Origin: Actinomadura citrea
GTDB lineage: Bacteria; Actinomycetota; Actinomycetes; Streptosporangiales; Streptosporangiaceae
Assembly: GCF_013409045.1 (NCBI RefSeq)
Contig: NZ_JACCBT010000001.1
Span: 6,014,001-6,078,000, forward strand
Direction: 5' to 3'
Length of the DNA stretch: 64,000 nt
The position numbers and the translations under genes are program-made. The notes under the pieces were generated by a model that searched no databases, was not told the DNA's origin, and saw only the letters and a list, made by a program, of their open reading frames with translations. Shown piece after piece: positions 36,778 to 44,720 of this stretch (position 1 is the first letter of the stretch; each line of letters starts with the position of its first letter).

Positions 36778-37575
36778 ATGAGCGAGACCCGGTTCCTCGA
36801 CCTTCCCGGCGGACGGCTGGCCTACGACGACAGCGGCGACGGCCCGCTCATCGTGTGCCTGCCCTCGATGCTCGACCTGCGGTCGCAGTACCGGTTCCTC
36901 CGGCCGCTGCTCCTGGACGCCGGGTACCGCGTCGTGACCGTCGACCAGCGCGGGATGGGCGAGACCAGCGCGCGGTGGCCCGAGTACGGGAGCACGCCGC
37001 TGGCCCACGACCTGCTGGCCCTTCTCAAGCACCTGGACGCGGGGCCGGCGCTGGTCTACGGGTGCTCCAACGGCGCCGCCGCGGCGGTGTGGGTCGCGGC
37101 CGAGGCGCCCGAGCTGGTCAAGGGACTCGTGCTGGCGGCGCCGTTCGTCCGGGACGGCGAGGCCGGGTTCGCGCAGAAGCTGACCGTCGCCCTCATGCGG
37201 GTCCCCGGCCTGGCCCTGCCGCTCTACCTGTCCTACTACCCCAAGTGGGAGCCGAAGCCCCCGGCCGACTTCGCCGAGCACAAGGCGAAGCTGAAGGCGA
37301 ACTTCAAGGAGCCGGGCCGCGACAAGGTCATCGCCGAGTACCTGAGCATGTCCCACGCCGAGTCCGAGGCGCGGCTCGACCGGGTGCAGGCGCCCACGCT
37401 CGTCATCATGGGCACGGGCGACATCGACTGGCCCGACCCGGCCGCCGAGGCCGCATGGGTCGGCCAGAGGCTGGACGGCCAGGTCGTCCTGCTGGACGGC
37501 GCCGGCCACCACCCCCACGTGGAGTTCCCCGAGAAGGTCGCCGAGGCCGTCACGACCTTCCAGCGCTCCCTCTAG
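36778..37575 (+). CDS. Alpha/beta-fold hydrolase
   Basis: 265 residues, the usual length. It has the nucleophile elbow YGCSNG near residue 97, an acidic residue in GTGDIDWPD near 217 and the catalytic His in GAGHHPHVE near 242. Esterase, lipase or peptidase activity is possible; the sequence does not define the substrate. AAGGAG lies 6 bases before the ATG. It has its own strong promoter with a palindromic operator. The 3' end overlaps the convergent flavin-protein gene by 4 bases. Confidence 0.9.
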   Translation: MSETRFLDLPGGRLAYDDSGDGPLIVCLPSMLDLRSQYRFLRPLLLDAGYRVVTVDQRGMGETSARWPEYGSTPLAHDLLALLKHLDAGPALVYGCSNGAAAAVWVAAEAPELVKGLVLAAPFVRDGEAGFAQKLTVALMRVPGLALPLYLSYYPKWEPKPPADFAEHKAKLKANFKEPGRDKVIAEYLSMSHAESEARLDRVQAPTLVIMGTGDIDWPDPAAEAAWVGQRLDGQVVLLDGAGHHPHVEFPEKVAEAVTTFQRSL

Positions 37576-37991
37576 GACGCGGACCAGCCGGTCCAGGCCT
37601 CGATCGTCATGGCGATGACCGGGCCCTCGGGCGGGTGTTCGCGGTACTGGGGGTAGCGGTCCGCCAGGAGGCGGACGGGGTCGGCCATGCGTGCGGGGTC
37701 GTCGACGACGGTCGCGTGGCCGTCCACGCGGACCCACCAGAGCCGGTCCCAGTCGTCCTCGTAGTGGTCGGCCAGGAGCGCGACGCGGGGATTCGCCCGG
37801 ATGTTGGCGAGGCGCCGCAGATCCCGGCTGCTCTTGGGCTTGTGGTCGACGGCCGTGTAGACGGCGCCCCGGTGGACGGCGAACGTCACGGGGACGAGAT
37901 GCGGGCGGGCGTCCTCCCCCACGGTCGCGAGGCGCGCGACCGGGACGGTGGTCAGCAGGCGGCGCGCCTCGTCCGGCGCAAGCTTGGGCAC
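37572..37991 (-). CDS. PPOX-class F420/flavin-dependent protein, Rv0121 type
   Basis: 139 residues of the split-barrel pyridoxamine-phosphate-oxidase fold. Features are VARLATVGEDARPHLVPVTF near the N-terminus, DHKPKSSRDLRRLANIRANPRVALLADHYEDDW in the middle, and WWVRVDGHATV. These match the actinobacterial Rv0121 (TIGR03668) group, thought to bind F420 or flavin and reduce unknown substrates. The start is GTG at 37991 with a purine-rich sequence directly before it. It is divergent from the membrane protein gene. Confidence 0.85.
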   Translation of the reverse strand: MPKLAPDEARRLLTTVPVARLATVGEDARPHLVPVTFAVHRGAVYTAVDHKPKSSRDLRRLANIRANPRVALLADHYEDDWDRLWWVRVDGHATVVDDPARMADPVRLLADRYPQYREHPPEGPVIAMTIEAWTGWSAS

Positions 37992-38084
37992 CCCCTCAGC
38001 CTGCCACGCCGCTCCCCCGCGCGGGGTAGGGCGATCGCTCCGCGGCGGGAGGCCCGGCGGCTGCCGCGCGGAGAGGCTCGTCCC

Positions 38085-39158
38085 ATGGAATCGGTCGGGA
38101 GGCTGTGGCCGCGCTGGGCGGGATACGCGGCCGGGGCGTGGACGTTGGGCGCGGTCGGGGTGGTCCTCTACTGGGCGGGCGGCGGGGACGCCGGGTCACC
38201 GCTGGCCGGAGCGCGGGCGGCGGCGTGGGTGATCGCCGCCTGCCTCGGCGTCGGCGGGATCATGGCGGTGTCGAGTGTGCGCGGCGTGGGGCGGCAGATG
38301 CCGCGGTGGTGGCCGCTCACCGGGCTCTGGACCGCGTGCGCGCTGGCGGGGGCCGGAACCTTCGGATTCGTGATGAACGCGCTGCAGCTCGTCTTCGACG
38401 GAACGGTCGACGACTGGCCGAGGTTCGGCGTCGAGGCCCTGTGCGCGGTGGGCGCGGCCCTGCTCGCGGGGACGGCCCTTGCCTACCAGCGCGGCACGGC
38501 GGGGACGTGCGCGCGGTGCGGCCGGGCGCACGCCGAGGCGGGGACGGTCAAGGCCCCGGCGCCGGTGTCCCCCGCACCGCGTGCGGTTCGGTGGGCCGCC
38601 TATGGCGGGGCGCTCGGGTTCGCGCCCTACGTCGCCATGAAGACGACGTGGGCGTTCGGGGGTTCCTTCGCGGGGATCGAGGGCGAGCAGGTCGTCGCCG
38701 AGTTCGAGCGCAACGGCGCGTCCGGGCTCGTCCTCACGCTGGAGAGGTACGGGCTGGACTTCACCACCCTCTCGGCGCTCGCCGGCGTCTTCCTGCTGAT
38801 GGGGCTCACACACACATGGGGGCAGGTCTTCCCCCGGTGGGCGCCGCCGCTGGCCGGGCGCAGGGTGCCGCGCTGGCTGCCGCTCACGCCGGCCTGGCTC
38901 GGCGCCCTGACGCTCGGCCCCTACGGGGTCGTCGGGTCCGTCGCGTACCTGCTACCGCCCGTCCTCGGGCTGGGCGGCCTCCCTCACGACGGGCTCATCA
39001 GCGGATGGCCCGGCTGGACGGTGGCGGCGTGCGGGATCGGCGCGTTCGCCGCCTACGGCGTGGCGCTGGGCGCCGCGGCGTGGTCGTACCAGCGGCGGAC
39101 CCGGCCGGTGTGCGTCAGTCCTGGAAGTCCGGCGGCCGGTGCTCCCTCCGCGCCCTGA
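38085..39158 (+). CDS. Predicted integral membrane protein
   Basis: 357 residues with about eight hydrophobic helices: near 10-33, 42-65, 78-102, 115-135, then a short soluble loop with a CARCG pair, and 175-200, 225-250, 268-300 and 312-340. I do not recognise a family; similar unannotated proteins occur in actinobacteria. The ATG at 38085 has GAGAGG 8 bases upstream. The last 44 bases run antisense over the 3' end of the enoyl-CoA hydratase gene. The function is unknown. Confidence 0.75.
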   Translation: MESVGRLWPRWAGYAAGAWTLGAVGVVLYWAGGGDAGSPLAGARAAAWVIAACLGVGGIMAVSSVRGVGRQMPRWWPLTGLWTACALAGAGTFGFVMNALQLVFDGTVDDWPRFGVEALCAVGAALLAGTALAYQRGTAGTCARCGRAHAEAGTVKAPAPVSPAPRAVRWAAYGGALGFAPYVAMKTTWAFGGSFAGIEGEQVVAEFERNGASGLVLTLERYGLDFTTLSALAGVFLLMGLTHTWGQVFPRWAPPLAGRRVPRWLPLTPAWLGALTLGPYGVVGSVAYLLPPVLGLGGLPHDGLISGWPGWTVAACGIGAFAAYGVALGAAAWSYQRRTRPVCVSPGSPAAGAPSAP

Positions 39159-39918
39159 TCGCCTCTTCGAAGTTGTGGGTGGTGAGGCGGACGTACAGCT
39201 GGGCGAGGCCCTCCTGCCCCATGTGGGCGTCCAGGCTCGCGGCGTCCAGGCTCGACCACAGCATCCGCTTCGTCAGCTCGGTGCCGGGGCGGCTGAACCC
39301 GGCGATCCGCTCGGCCAGCTCGTAGCAGGCGTCGAGGAGCTTGTCGCCGGGGACGACGCGGGACAGCAGGCCGATCCGCTCGGCCTCGGCGGCCTCCACG
39401 TCGCGTCCGGACAGCATCAGCTCGAACGCGCGGGACGCGCCGATCGCGCGCGGCAGCAGGTAGCTGAGGCCGAGCTCGCTCGCGGTCAGCCCGTTGTTGA
39501 TCCCGGCCGCGCGGAACAGGGCCGTCTCCGCGCCCAGCCGGATGTCGGCGGCGAGCGACAGGCACAGGCCGCCGCCGATCGCCGGGCCGTTGACCGCCGC
39601 GATGACCGGCTGGTGGACGCGCCGCATCGCCCGCACCACGTCGTCCAGCAGCTCCATCGAGCGCAGCGCGATCGTCGGGAGCGTCAGCCCGTCGATGCCC
39701 GGGATGTTCCCCGGGTTCTCCAGGTCGGCCCCGGAGCAGAATCCCCGCCCGGCGCCGGTGATGACGACGACGCGGGTGCCGTTGTCGCGGCTGACCTCCT
39801 CCAGGGCCTCCCGGAAGGGGACCATCACGTCGAACGCCATCGCGTTCATGCGCTCGGGCCGGTTGAGGGTGATGAGGGCGACGTTCGGGCGCGGCCTGTC
39901 GACCAGGACGAAGGGCAA
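39115..39918 (-). CDS. Enoyl-CoA hydratase/isomerase family protein
   Basis: 267 residues of the crotonase fold. Visible are the first oxyanion-hole segment GRGFCSGADL near 62 and the second, NGPAIGGGLCLSLAADIRLG near 108, together with LNRPERMNAM near 24. Crotonases hydrate, isomerise or cleave acyl-CoAs; the catalytic acidic residue is not clear enough to say which. I chose the TTG at 39918 because GGGAGG lies 6 bases upstream. A perfect palindrome lies just upstream of the gene, so TetR-type control is likely. Confidence 0.88.
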   Translation of the reverse strand: MPFVLVDRPRPNVALITLNRPERMNAMAFDVMVPFREALEEVSRDNGTRVVVITGAGRGFCSGADLENPGNIPGIDGLTLPTIALRSMELLDDVVRAMRRVHQPVIAAVNGPAIGGGLCLSLAADIRLGAETALFRAAGINNGLTASELGLSYLLPRAIGASRAFELMLSGRDVEAAEAERIGLLSRVVPGDKLLDACYELAERIAGFSRPGTELTKRMLWSSLDAASLDAHMGQEGLAQLYVRLTTHNFEEAIRARREHRPPDFQD

Positions 39919-39936
39919 GGCGGGCCTCCCAGAGTG

Positions 39937-39954
39937 ACCTAACAAGCGTTAGGT
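39937..39954. promoter_or_regulatory. Palindromic operator upstream of enoyl-CoA hydratase
   Basis: ACCTAAC-AAGC-GTTAGGT is a perfect inverted repeat with 7-bp arms. The CTAAC...GTTAG pattern resembles operators of TetR regulators that control acyl-CoA metabolism. No matching regulator gene is adjacent. Confidence 0.65.
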
Positions 39955-40598
39955 TACACGCGGGGGAAGTCGGGCGGCGCGAGCCCCCGCTCGACCACCT
40001 TCGCCAGCTCCTCCTCCGTCAGGACGCGCGGCTCCCCGATCGTCCTGGCGCGGACGTACACGCCGCAGAGCCACTCCAGCAGACGCGCGTTCTCGTACGC
40101 CTCCTCCAGGTCGCGGCCGATCGTGACGCCCCCGTGGTTGGCCATCAGCGCGGCGCGCTTGCCGCCCGCCATGGCCGCCCGGACGTTCTCCGCCAGTTCG
40201 GGCGTCCCGTAGGTGGCGTACTCGGCGACCTTCACCACGCCGCCGAGCAGCAGCGTGTTGTAGTGGATCGGCGGCAGCTCGGACATGGTCGTCGCCACCA
40301 CGGCGCCGTAGGTGGAGTGCGTGTGCACGATGGCGGCGGCCGGGGTCGTCTCGTAGAGGGCGAGGTGCATGGGCGTCTCGGACGACGGCGCCTTGTCCCC
40401 GTCGACCCAGTGTCCCGCGATGTTCACGACCGGGCAGTCGGCCGGCTCCATCCGGTCGAGCATCATCCCGCCCGGCGTGACCGCGACCAGGTCGCCCGAC
40501 CGGACGCTGATGTTGCCGGACGCGCCCGTCACGAGCCCGGTCCCCGCCAGCCGCCGCCCGATCCCGCACAACGCGTCCCGCTCGTCCCTCAGCAACAT
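39954..40598 (-). CDS. Class II aldolase / fuculose-phosphate aldolase-like
   Basis: 214 residues, the normal length. It carries GASGNISVR near 28, the catalytic Glu in SSETPMHLALY near 73, the metal-binding HTHSTY near 91-96 and the third ligand in NHGG near 153. These zinc enzymes cleave sugar phosphates such as L-fuculose-1-P or L-ribulose-5-P derivatives. The ATG at 40598 has GAGAGG 7 bases upstream. It is divergent from a PfkB sugar kinase, so the two may act in one sugar pathway. Confidence 0.9.
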   Translation of the reverse strand: MLLRDERDALCGIGRRLAGTGLVTGASGNISVRSGDLVAVTPGGMMLDRMEPADCPVVNIAGHWVDGDKAPSSETPMHLALYETTPAAAIVHTHSTYGAVVATTMSELPPIHYNTLLLGGVVKVAEYATYGTPELAENVRAAMAGGKRAALMANHGGVTIGRDLEEAYENARLLEWLCGVYVRARTIGEPRVLTEEELAKVVERGLAPPDFPRV

Positions 40599-40669
40599 GC
40601 GAATACCTCTCACATTTTGTGGCCTGCACGGCGTACGCTACGGCCCTGGCGATCACGAAGGGGCCCGTC

Positions 40670-41587
40670 ATGACCGTCGTCACTCTCGGCGCGCACATCC
40701 TGGACGTGCTCGCCCGCCCGGTCGAGGGCATCCCGGACGGCCAGGACACCGTCGTCGTCGAGCAGATCCGGGTGACCGCGGCGGGCGCCGCCGCCGGGAC
40801 CGCCGTCGCCCTGGCCCGCCTCGGCAACGAGGTCGTCTCGGTCGGCGCGATCGGCGACGACGACCTCGGCGACCTGCTGGTCACGATCATGACGCGCGAG
40901 GGCGTGGACGTGCGCGGGCTCGTCCGGCGGTCGGCCGACCAGACCAGCGCGTCGATCCTGCCGATCCGGCCGGACGGCGGGCGGCCGAGCTTCCACGTCC
41001 CCGGCGCGAACCTGACCCTCACCGCGGACGCGGTCGGGCCGGGCCTGCTGGCCGCGGCGAGCGCCGTGCACCTCGGCGGCCCCGACGTCACCTTCGGCCT
41101 CAACGACCCGGCCTTCTTCGCCGTGCTCGCCGCCGCCCGCGAGGCCGGCACCGTCGTGACGATGGACCTGCTGTCCAACATGCCCGACCTGCTGGACGGC
41201 GCCGCCGCGTTCCTCCCCCACGTCGACCACTTCCTGCCGAACGGCGAGCAGGCCGCCCTCATGACCGGCGAGGACGACCCGGAGAAGGCCGCCGCCGCGC
41301 TGCTCGCGCGGGGGCCGGGCACGGTCGTCGTCACGCTCGGCGGGGACGGCAGCCTCGTCGCCACCGCCGAGGGCGCGCACCGGCTGCCGGCGCTGCCCGT
41401 CGAGGTGGTCGACACGACCGGCTGCGGCGACGCGTACTGCGCGGGGTTCATCACCGGCCTCACGCACGGCAAGGACGTGCTGGAGGCCGCGCGCTGGGGC
41501 ACCGCGGCGGCGGCCACCGTCGCCCAAGGGCTCGGCTCCGACGCCGGCCTCACCGACCTGGACGCGGTCCTCGCCCTGCTGGACTGA
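40670..41587 (+). CDS. PfkB-family carbohydrate kinase
   Basis: 305 residues of the ribokinase fold. The C-terminal PfkB signature DTTGCGDAYCAGF near 246-258 contains the catalytic Asp and anion hole, and GGDGS near 223 is the ATP-site loop. It would phosphorylate a sugar or nucleoside. The ATG at 40670 has AAGGGG 6 bases upstream. It is divergent from the class II aldolase gene, with 71 bp between them; kinase plus aldolase suggests a small sugar-degradation pair. Confidence 0.9.
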   Translation: MTVVTLGAHILDVLARPVEGIPDGQDTVVVEQIRVTAAGAAAGTAVALARLGNEVVSVGAIGDDDLGDLLVTIMTREGVDVRGLVRRSADQTSASILPIRPDGGRPSFHVPGANLTLTADAVGPGLLAAASAVHLGGPDVTFGLNDPAFFAVLAAAREAGTVVTMDLLSNMPDLLDGAAAFLPHVDHFLPNGEQAALMTGEDDPEKAAAALLARGPGTVVVTLGGDGSLVATAEGAHRLPALPVEVVDTTGCGDAYCAGFITGLTHGKDVLEAARWGTAAAATVAQGLGSDAGLTDLDAVLALLD

Positions 41588-41612
41588 CCCGGAGCCGAAG
41601 CGGCACGGGCGC

Positions 41613-42254
41613 TCAGAGCGGGGCCGCGCCGCGGACACGGTGCAGGACGGCGTTCGCGGCGCCGGCGAGCTGCTCCAGCCGGAACACCTCCGTCCGGTGG
41701 AACGGCGGCGCGCCCGTCCGGGCGACCACCAGCGCGACCCCGCCCGCGGCGAGCGGGCAGACCGCGAACCGCGTGCCGTCCTGCGCCGTGAACGCGCGCG
41801 GCCGCAGCGGCCGCAGCTCCGGCAGGACGGCGCCCGGCTCGCCGCCGGCGCTGGCGTGCACCAGGACCGCCTCGTCCTCCCCCTTCAGCTCGGCGAGGCC
41901 CGCCCAGTCGGCGCTCAGGATGGCCGGGACCGCGTCGGCGAGGATCTCCAGGCCGCGCTCCGGGACGGCGGCGACCTGGCCGATCACGGCCGCGTCGGGG
42001 AAGGCGCCCTGCGGCTCGGCGGTCGGCCAGATCCCGACGACCTCCACCCCCGGCACCGTTCCGAGCCCCCCGGCCAGCCGCTCGGAGTCGGCCCCCGCGG
42101 GCCACGCGACGGTGAAGTCGTCCATCGCCCGGCCGTTGTCGCGCTCCAGCACCGCCATCTGGACGACGTCCGCGCCCGCCGCGCCCAGGGTGCGCGCGAC
42201 CTGTCCCAGCGAACCGGGACGGTCCGGCAGCCGCACCCTTATCCGCAGCAACAT
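41613..42254 (-). CDS. ACT-domain protein
   Basis: 213 residues. The N-terminal 75 residues form an ACT domain (LRIRVRLPDRPGSLGQVARTL, then GADVVQMAVLERDNGRAMDDFTV), the small-molecule-binding fold of amino-acid regulated enzymes. The remaining part is less clear, with a possible second regulatory or GAF-like region (RPRAFTAQDGTRFAVCPLAAGGVALVVAR). No catalytic domain is visible, so it is probably a sensor or regulator. GGAGG lies 5 bases before the ATG. It is divergent from the GrpE/DnaK operon. Confidence 0.8.
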   Translation of the reverse strand: MLLRIRVRLPDRPGSLGQVARTLGAAGADVVQMAVLERDNGRAMDDFTVAWPAGADSERLAGGLGTVPGVEVVGIWPTAEPQGAFPDAAVIGQVAAVPERGLEILADAVPAILSADWAGLAELKGEDEAVLVHASAGGEPGAVLPELRPLRPRAFTAQDGTRFAVCPLAAGGVALVVARTGAPPFHRTEVFRLEQLAGAANAVLHRVRGAAPL

Positions 42255-42449
42255 CGCCACCTCCAGTCTCCGTGCGAGGTCCCCAGCTTCGGCGACACCC
42301 GTTTCCCCCGTGTTACCCAGACGTGTCGTCCCAAGAAAAGCGGCACGCAAACTCGGTGCTGGAACGGCGGGCACGGGTCAAACTAGAGTCCGGTGGAGGT
42401 CATCGGTTGGCCTGACGTCTCCTGCCGCCCAGCATTAAGGTGACTCTAC
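42255..42449. promoter_or_regulatory. Intergenic region between ACT gene and chaperone operon
   Basis: 195 bp between divergent genes. TAGAGT around 42385-42390 could be a -10 for the rightward operon, without a clear -35. I found no heat-shock operator of the HspR (CTTGAGT-N7-ACTCAAG) or CIRCE type, which suggests the operon is not a standard heat-shock unit. Confidence 0.35.
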
Positions 42450-43103
42450 GTGTCGAGGGACGGGGAACCCCCAGTCAGCGAAGCCTCCGGTGCCGGGCCC
42501 GAGCCGGGGCGCGCCGGGAACGCCGGGAACGCCGGGGCGGGAGACGCCGGCGCGGTGCTGCACGCCGAGGTGCGGGACGCCCTCGCCGGGCTCACCGCCC
42601 GCCTCGACCGCGAGCGGGAGCGCGCGGAGCACCGCGAGGCGGTCATCGACCGGCTGCACGAGGAGAACCAGCGGCTGCGGCGCGGGGAGCTGCAGGCGAT
42701 GCTGGAGCCCGTCCGCGCGGCGCTTTACCGGCTGCACGACCAGGCGCGCCGCGAGTCCGACCGGCTCCGCGCACCCGATCTCACCGAGGCGCCCGACCCG
42801 CGGCGGACGGCGGTGCTGCTGGCCGCGGTGGCCGACGACGTCGCCGACGCGCTCGCGCGGCTCGGCGTCGAGCGGTTCACCGTCGAGCCGGGCGCCCCCT
42901 ACGACGCGTCCCGGCACCGTCCGGTCGCGGTCACGCCGGTCGACGACCCCGTGGCGGACGGCACCGTCACGACCGTGCAGTCCGACGGGTTCGAGCAGAG
43001 CGGGAAGGTGCTGCGCAAGGCGGCGGTCAGCGTCGGCAGGCTCGCCGAGCCGGCGCCCGCCGGCGAGGCGGCGCACAACGGACAGACGACGAACAGCGGG
43101 TGA
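42450..43103 (+). CDS. GrpE-like nucleotide exchange factor
   Basis: 217 residues. A Gly/Ala-rich N-terminus is followed by a long charged coiled-coil (about 45-85, ARLDRERERAEHREAVIDRL), a four-helix region around 85-135 and a beta-rich end with VTTVQSDGFEQSGKVLRKAAVSVG. This is the order of GrpE, whose terminal strand region inserts at the DnaK nucleotide cleft. It lies 5 bases before the DnaK-like gene and surely serves it. The start is GTG with AAGGTG 8 bases upstream. It diverges from housekeeping GrpE in its short head. Confidence 0.85.
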   Translation: MSRDGEPPVSEASGAGPEPGRAGNAGNAGAGDAGAVLHAEVRDALAGLTARLDRERERAEHREAVIDRLHEENQRLRRGELQAMLEPVRAALYRLHDQARRESDRLRAPDLTEAPDPRRTAVLLAAVADDVADALARLGVERFTVEPGAPYDASRHRPVAVTPVDDPVADGTVTTVQSDGFEQSGKVLRKAAVSVGRLAEPAPAGEAAHNGQTTNSG

Positions 43104-43108
43104 GGGAC

Positions 43109-44692
43109 ATGGCCGTCTACGGGATCGACCTGGGAACGACGTACTCCTGCATTGCCTCCATCGACGATGTGGGCCGGCCCGCCGTCCAGCGGAACCTGGA
43201 GGGCACCGACACCACCCCGTCGGTCGTGTTCTTCGAGAGCGGCGAGAACGTCGTCGTCGGCCAGACCGCGAAGGACACCGCGGTCCTGGAGCCCGACAAG
43301 GTCGTCAGCCTGATCAAGCGGGACATGGGCCGGGACGTCACGCGCCCCGTCCACGGGATCGACTTCACTCCCGAGGAGGTGTCGGCGTTCATCCTGCTGA
43401 AGCTGGCCACTGACGCGCGCACCACGACGGGCGAGGAGGCCCGCGACGTGGTCATCACCGTCCCGGCCTACTTCGGCGTGGCCGAGCGCGACGCGACCCG
43501 CAAGGCGGGCCGCATCGCGGGGCTGAACGTCATCGACATCGTGTCCGAGCCGATCGCCGCCGCGATCACCTACGGCGTCCTCAACCCCGAGAGCGACCGC
43601 ACGATCCTGGTGTACGACCTCGGCGGCGGGACGTTCGACACCACGGTCATCGCGCTGCGCGAGGGCCACATCGAGGTGGTGTGCACCGACGGCGACCACG
43701 AGCTCGGCGGCGCCGACTGGGACGCCCGGCTCGTGGAGCACCTGGCCGAGCGGTTCCGCGCCGAGCACCCGGGCGCCGGCGACCCGCTGGACGACCGGCA
43801 GACCGAGCAGCAGCTGCGCCGCGACGCCGAGGACGCCAAGAAGGCCCTCACCACCCGCACGTCCCACACCGTCCGGGTGATGCACGGCGGGCGGGTCGCC
43901 TCGGTCGAGGTGACGCGGGAGAAGCTGGAGGAGCTGACCAAGGACCTCCTCGACCGCACCGTGGAGATCACCGGCCGGACGCTGGCGACCGCCGCCGAGA
44001 AGGGCGTGGAGGACTACGACGACCTCGTCCTCGTCGGCGGCTCCACGAAGATGCCGGTCGTCGCGGCGCGGCTGCAGACCGAGCTCGGCCTCGCCCCCCG
44101 CCTCCAGGACCCCGACCTCGCGGTCGCCAAGGGCGCCGCCCTGTACGCGTTCGAGGAGACCTACCGGCGGCTCGTCCGGGAGGGCGCCGCCGAGCGCGCC
44201 GAGGAGATGGCGAACCGGGCGGGCCTGTCGGCCGAGCAGCAGCGGCAGATCGCCGGGCGGCAGATCAGGACGGTCGCCTCGCACGCGTTCGGGATCGTGG
44301 TCGTCGACCGGGACACCGGCGCCGAGAGCGTCGCGCACCTCGTGCACGCCAACGACGAGCTGCCCGCCGCCAAGACCGAGGACTTCTTCACCGTCTACGA
44401 CGACCAGGCCTCGGCCGACATCCGGGTGATGGAGCAGGCCGGCGTGGTGGAGTCCGCCGACCTGATCGACAACACCGAGATCGCGACCGGGGAGATCCGC
44501 GTCCCGCCGGGCAAGAAGGCGGGCTGGCCGATCGGGGTGACGTTCGCGCTCGACTCCTCCGGCCTGCTGAACGTCACGGCCATGGAGAAGGAGACCGGCG
44601 AGCGGCTGGAGCTGAAGGTGGACGTCGGCGGCATGTCGGAGGAGGAGGTCGAGCGCTCCCGCAAGGCCCTCTCCCGGGTCCAGGTCAGCTGA
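43109..44692 (+). CDS. DnaK-like Hsp70 without C-terminal lid
   Basis: 527 residues. The nucleotide-binding domain shows GIDLGTTYSCIA at the start, VYDLGGGTFD near 170 and VLVGGSTKMP near 310. The beta-sandwich substrate domain follows to about 500, and the protein ends after LDSSGLLNVTAMEKETGERLELKVDVGG plus a short helix. Housekeeping DnaK is about 610-640 residues, so the helical lid is missing. Its place among a dedicated GrpE and two GTPases suggests a specialised chaperone that remodels a partner in that system. The ATG at 43109 has GTGAGGG nearby. Confidence 0.92.
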   Translation: MAVYGIDLGTTYSCIASIDDVGRPAVQRNLEGTDTTPSVVFFESGENVVVGQTAKDTAVLEPDKVVSLIKRDMGRDVTRPVHGIDFTPEEVSAFILLKLATDARTTTGEEARDVVITVPAYFGVAERDATRKAGRIAGLNVIDIVSEPIAAAITYGVLNPESDRTILVYDLGGGTFDTTVIALREGHIEVVCTDGDHELGGADWDARLVEHLAERFRAEHPGAGDPLDDRQTEQQLRRDAEDAKKALTTRTSHTVRVMHGGRVASVEVTREKLEELTKDLLDRTVEITGRTLATAAEKGVEDYDDLVLVGGSTKMPVVAARLQTELGLAPRLQDPDLAVAKGAALYAFEETYRRLVREGAAERAEEMANRAGLSAEQQRQIAGRQIRTVASHAFGIVVVDRDTGAESVAHLVHANDELPAAKTEDFFTVYDDQASADIRVMEQAGVVESADLIDNTEIATGEIRVPPGKKAGWPIGVTFALDSSGLLNVTAMEKETGERLELKVDVGGMSEEEVERSRKALSRVQVS

Positions 44693-44720
44693 ACGGGCCG
44701 CGGATCCCCTGGAGGCGCCC

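Noticed and set aside
38041..38084. Gene start far upstream of the membrane protein, in the same frame from about 36855
   Set aside because: The upstream part is the shadow of the hydrolase and flavin-protein genes; the ATG at 38085 has a proper ribosome site.
42255..42449. Heat-shock operator before the DnaK operon
   Set aside because: No HspR- or CIRCE-like inverted repeat was found.
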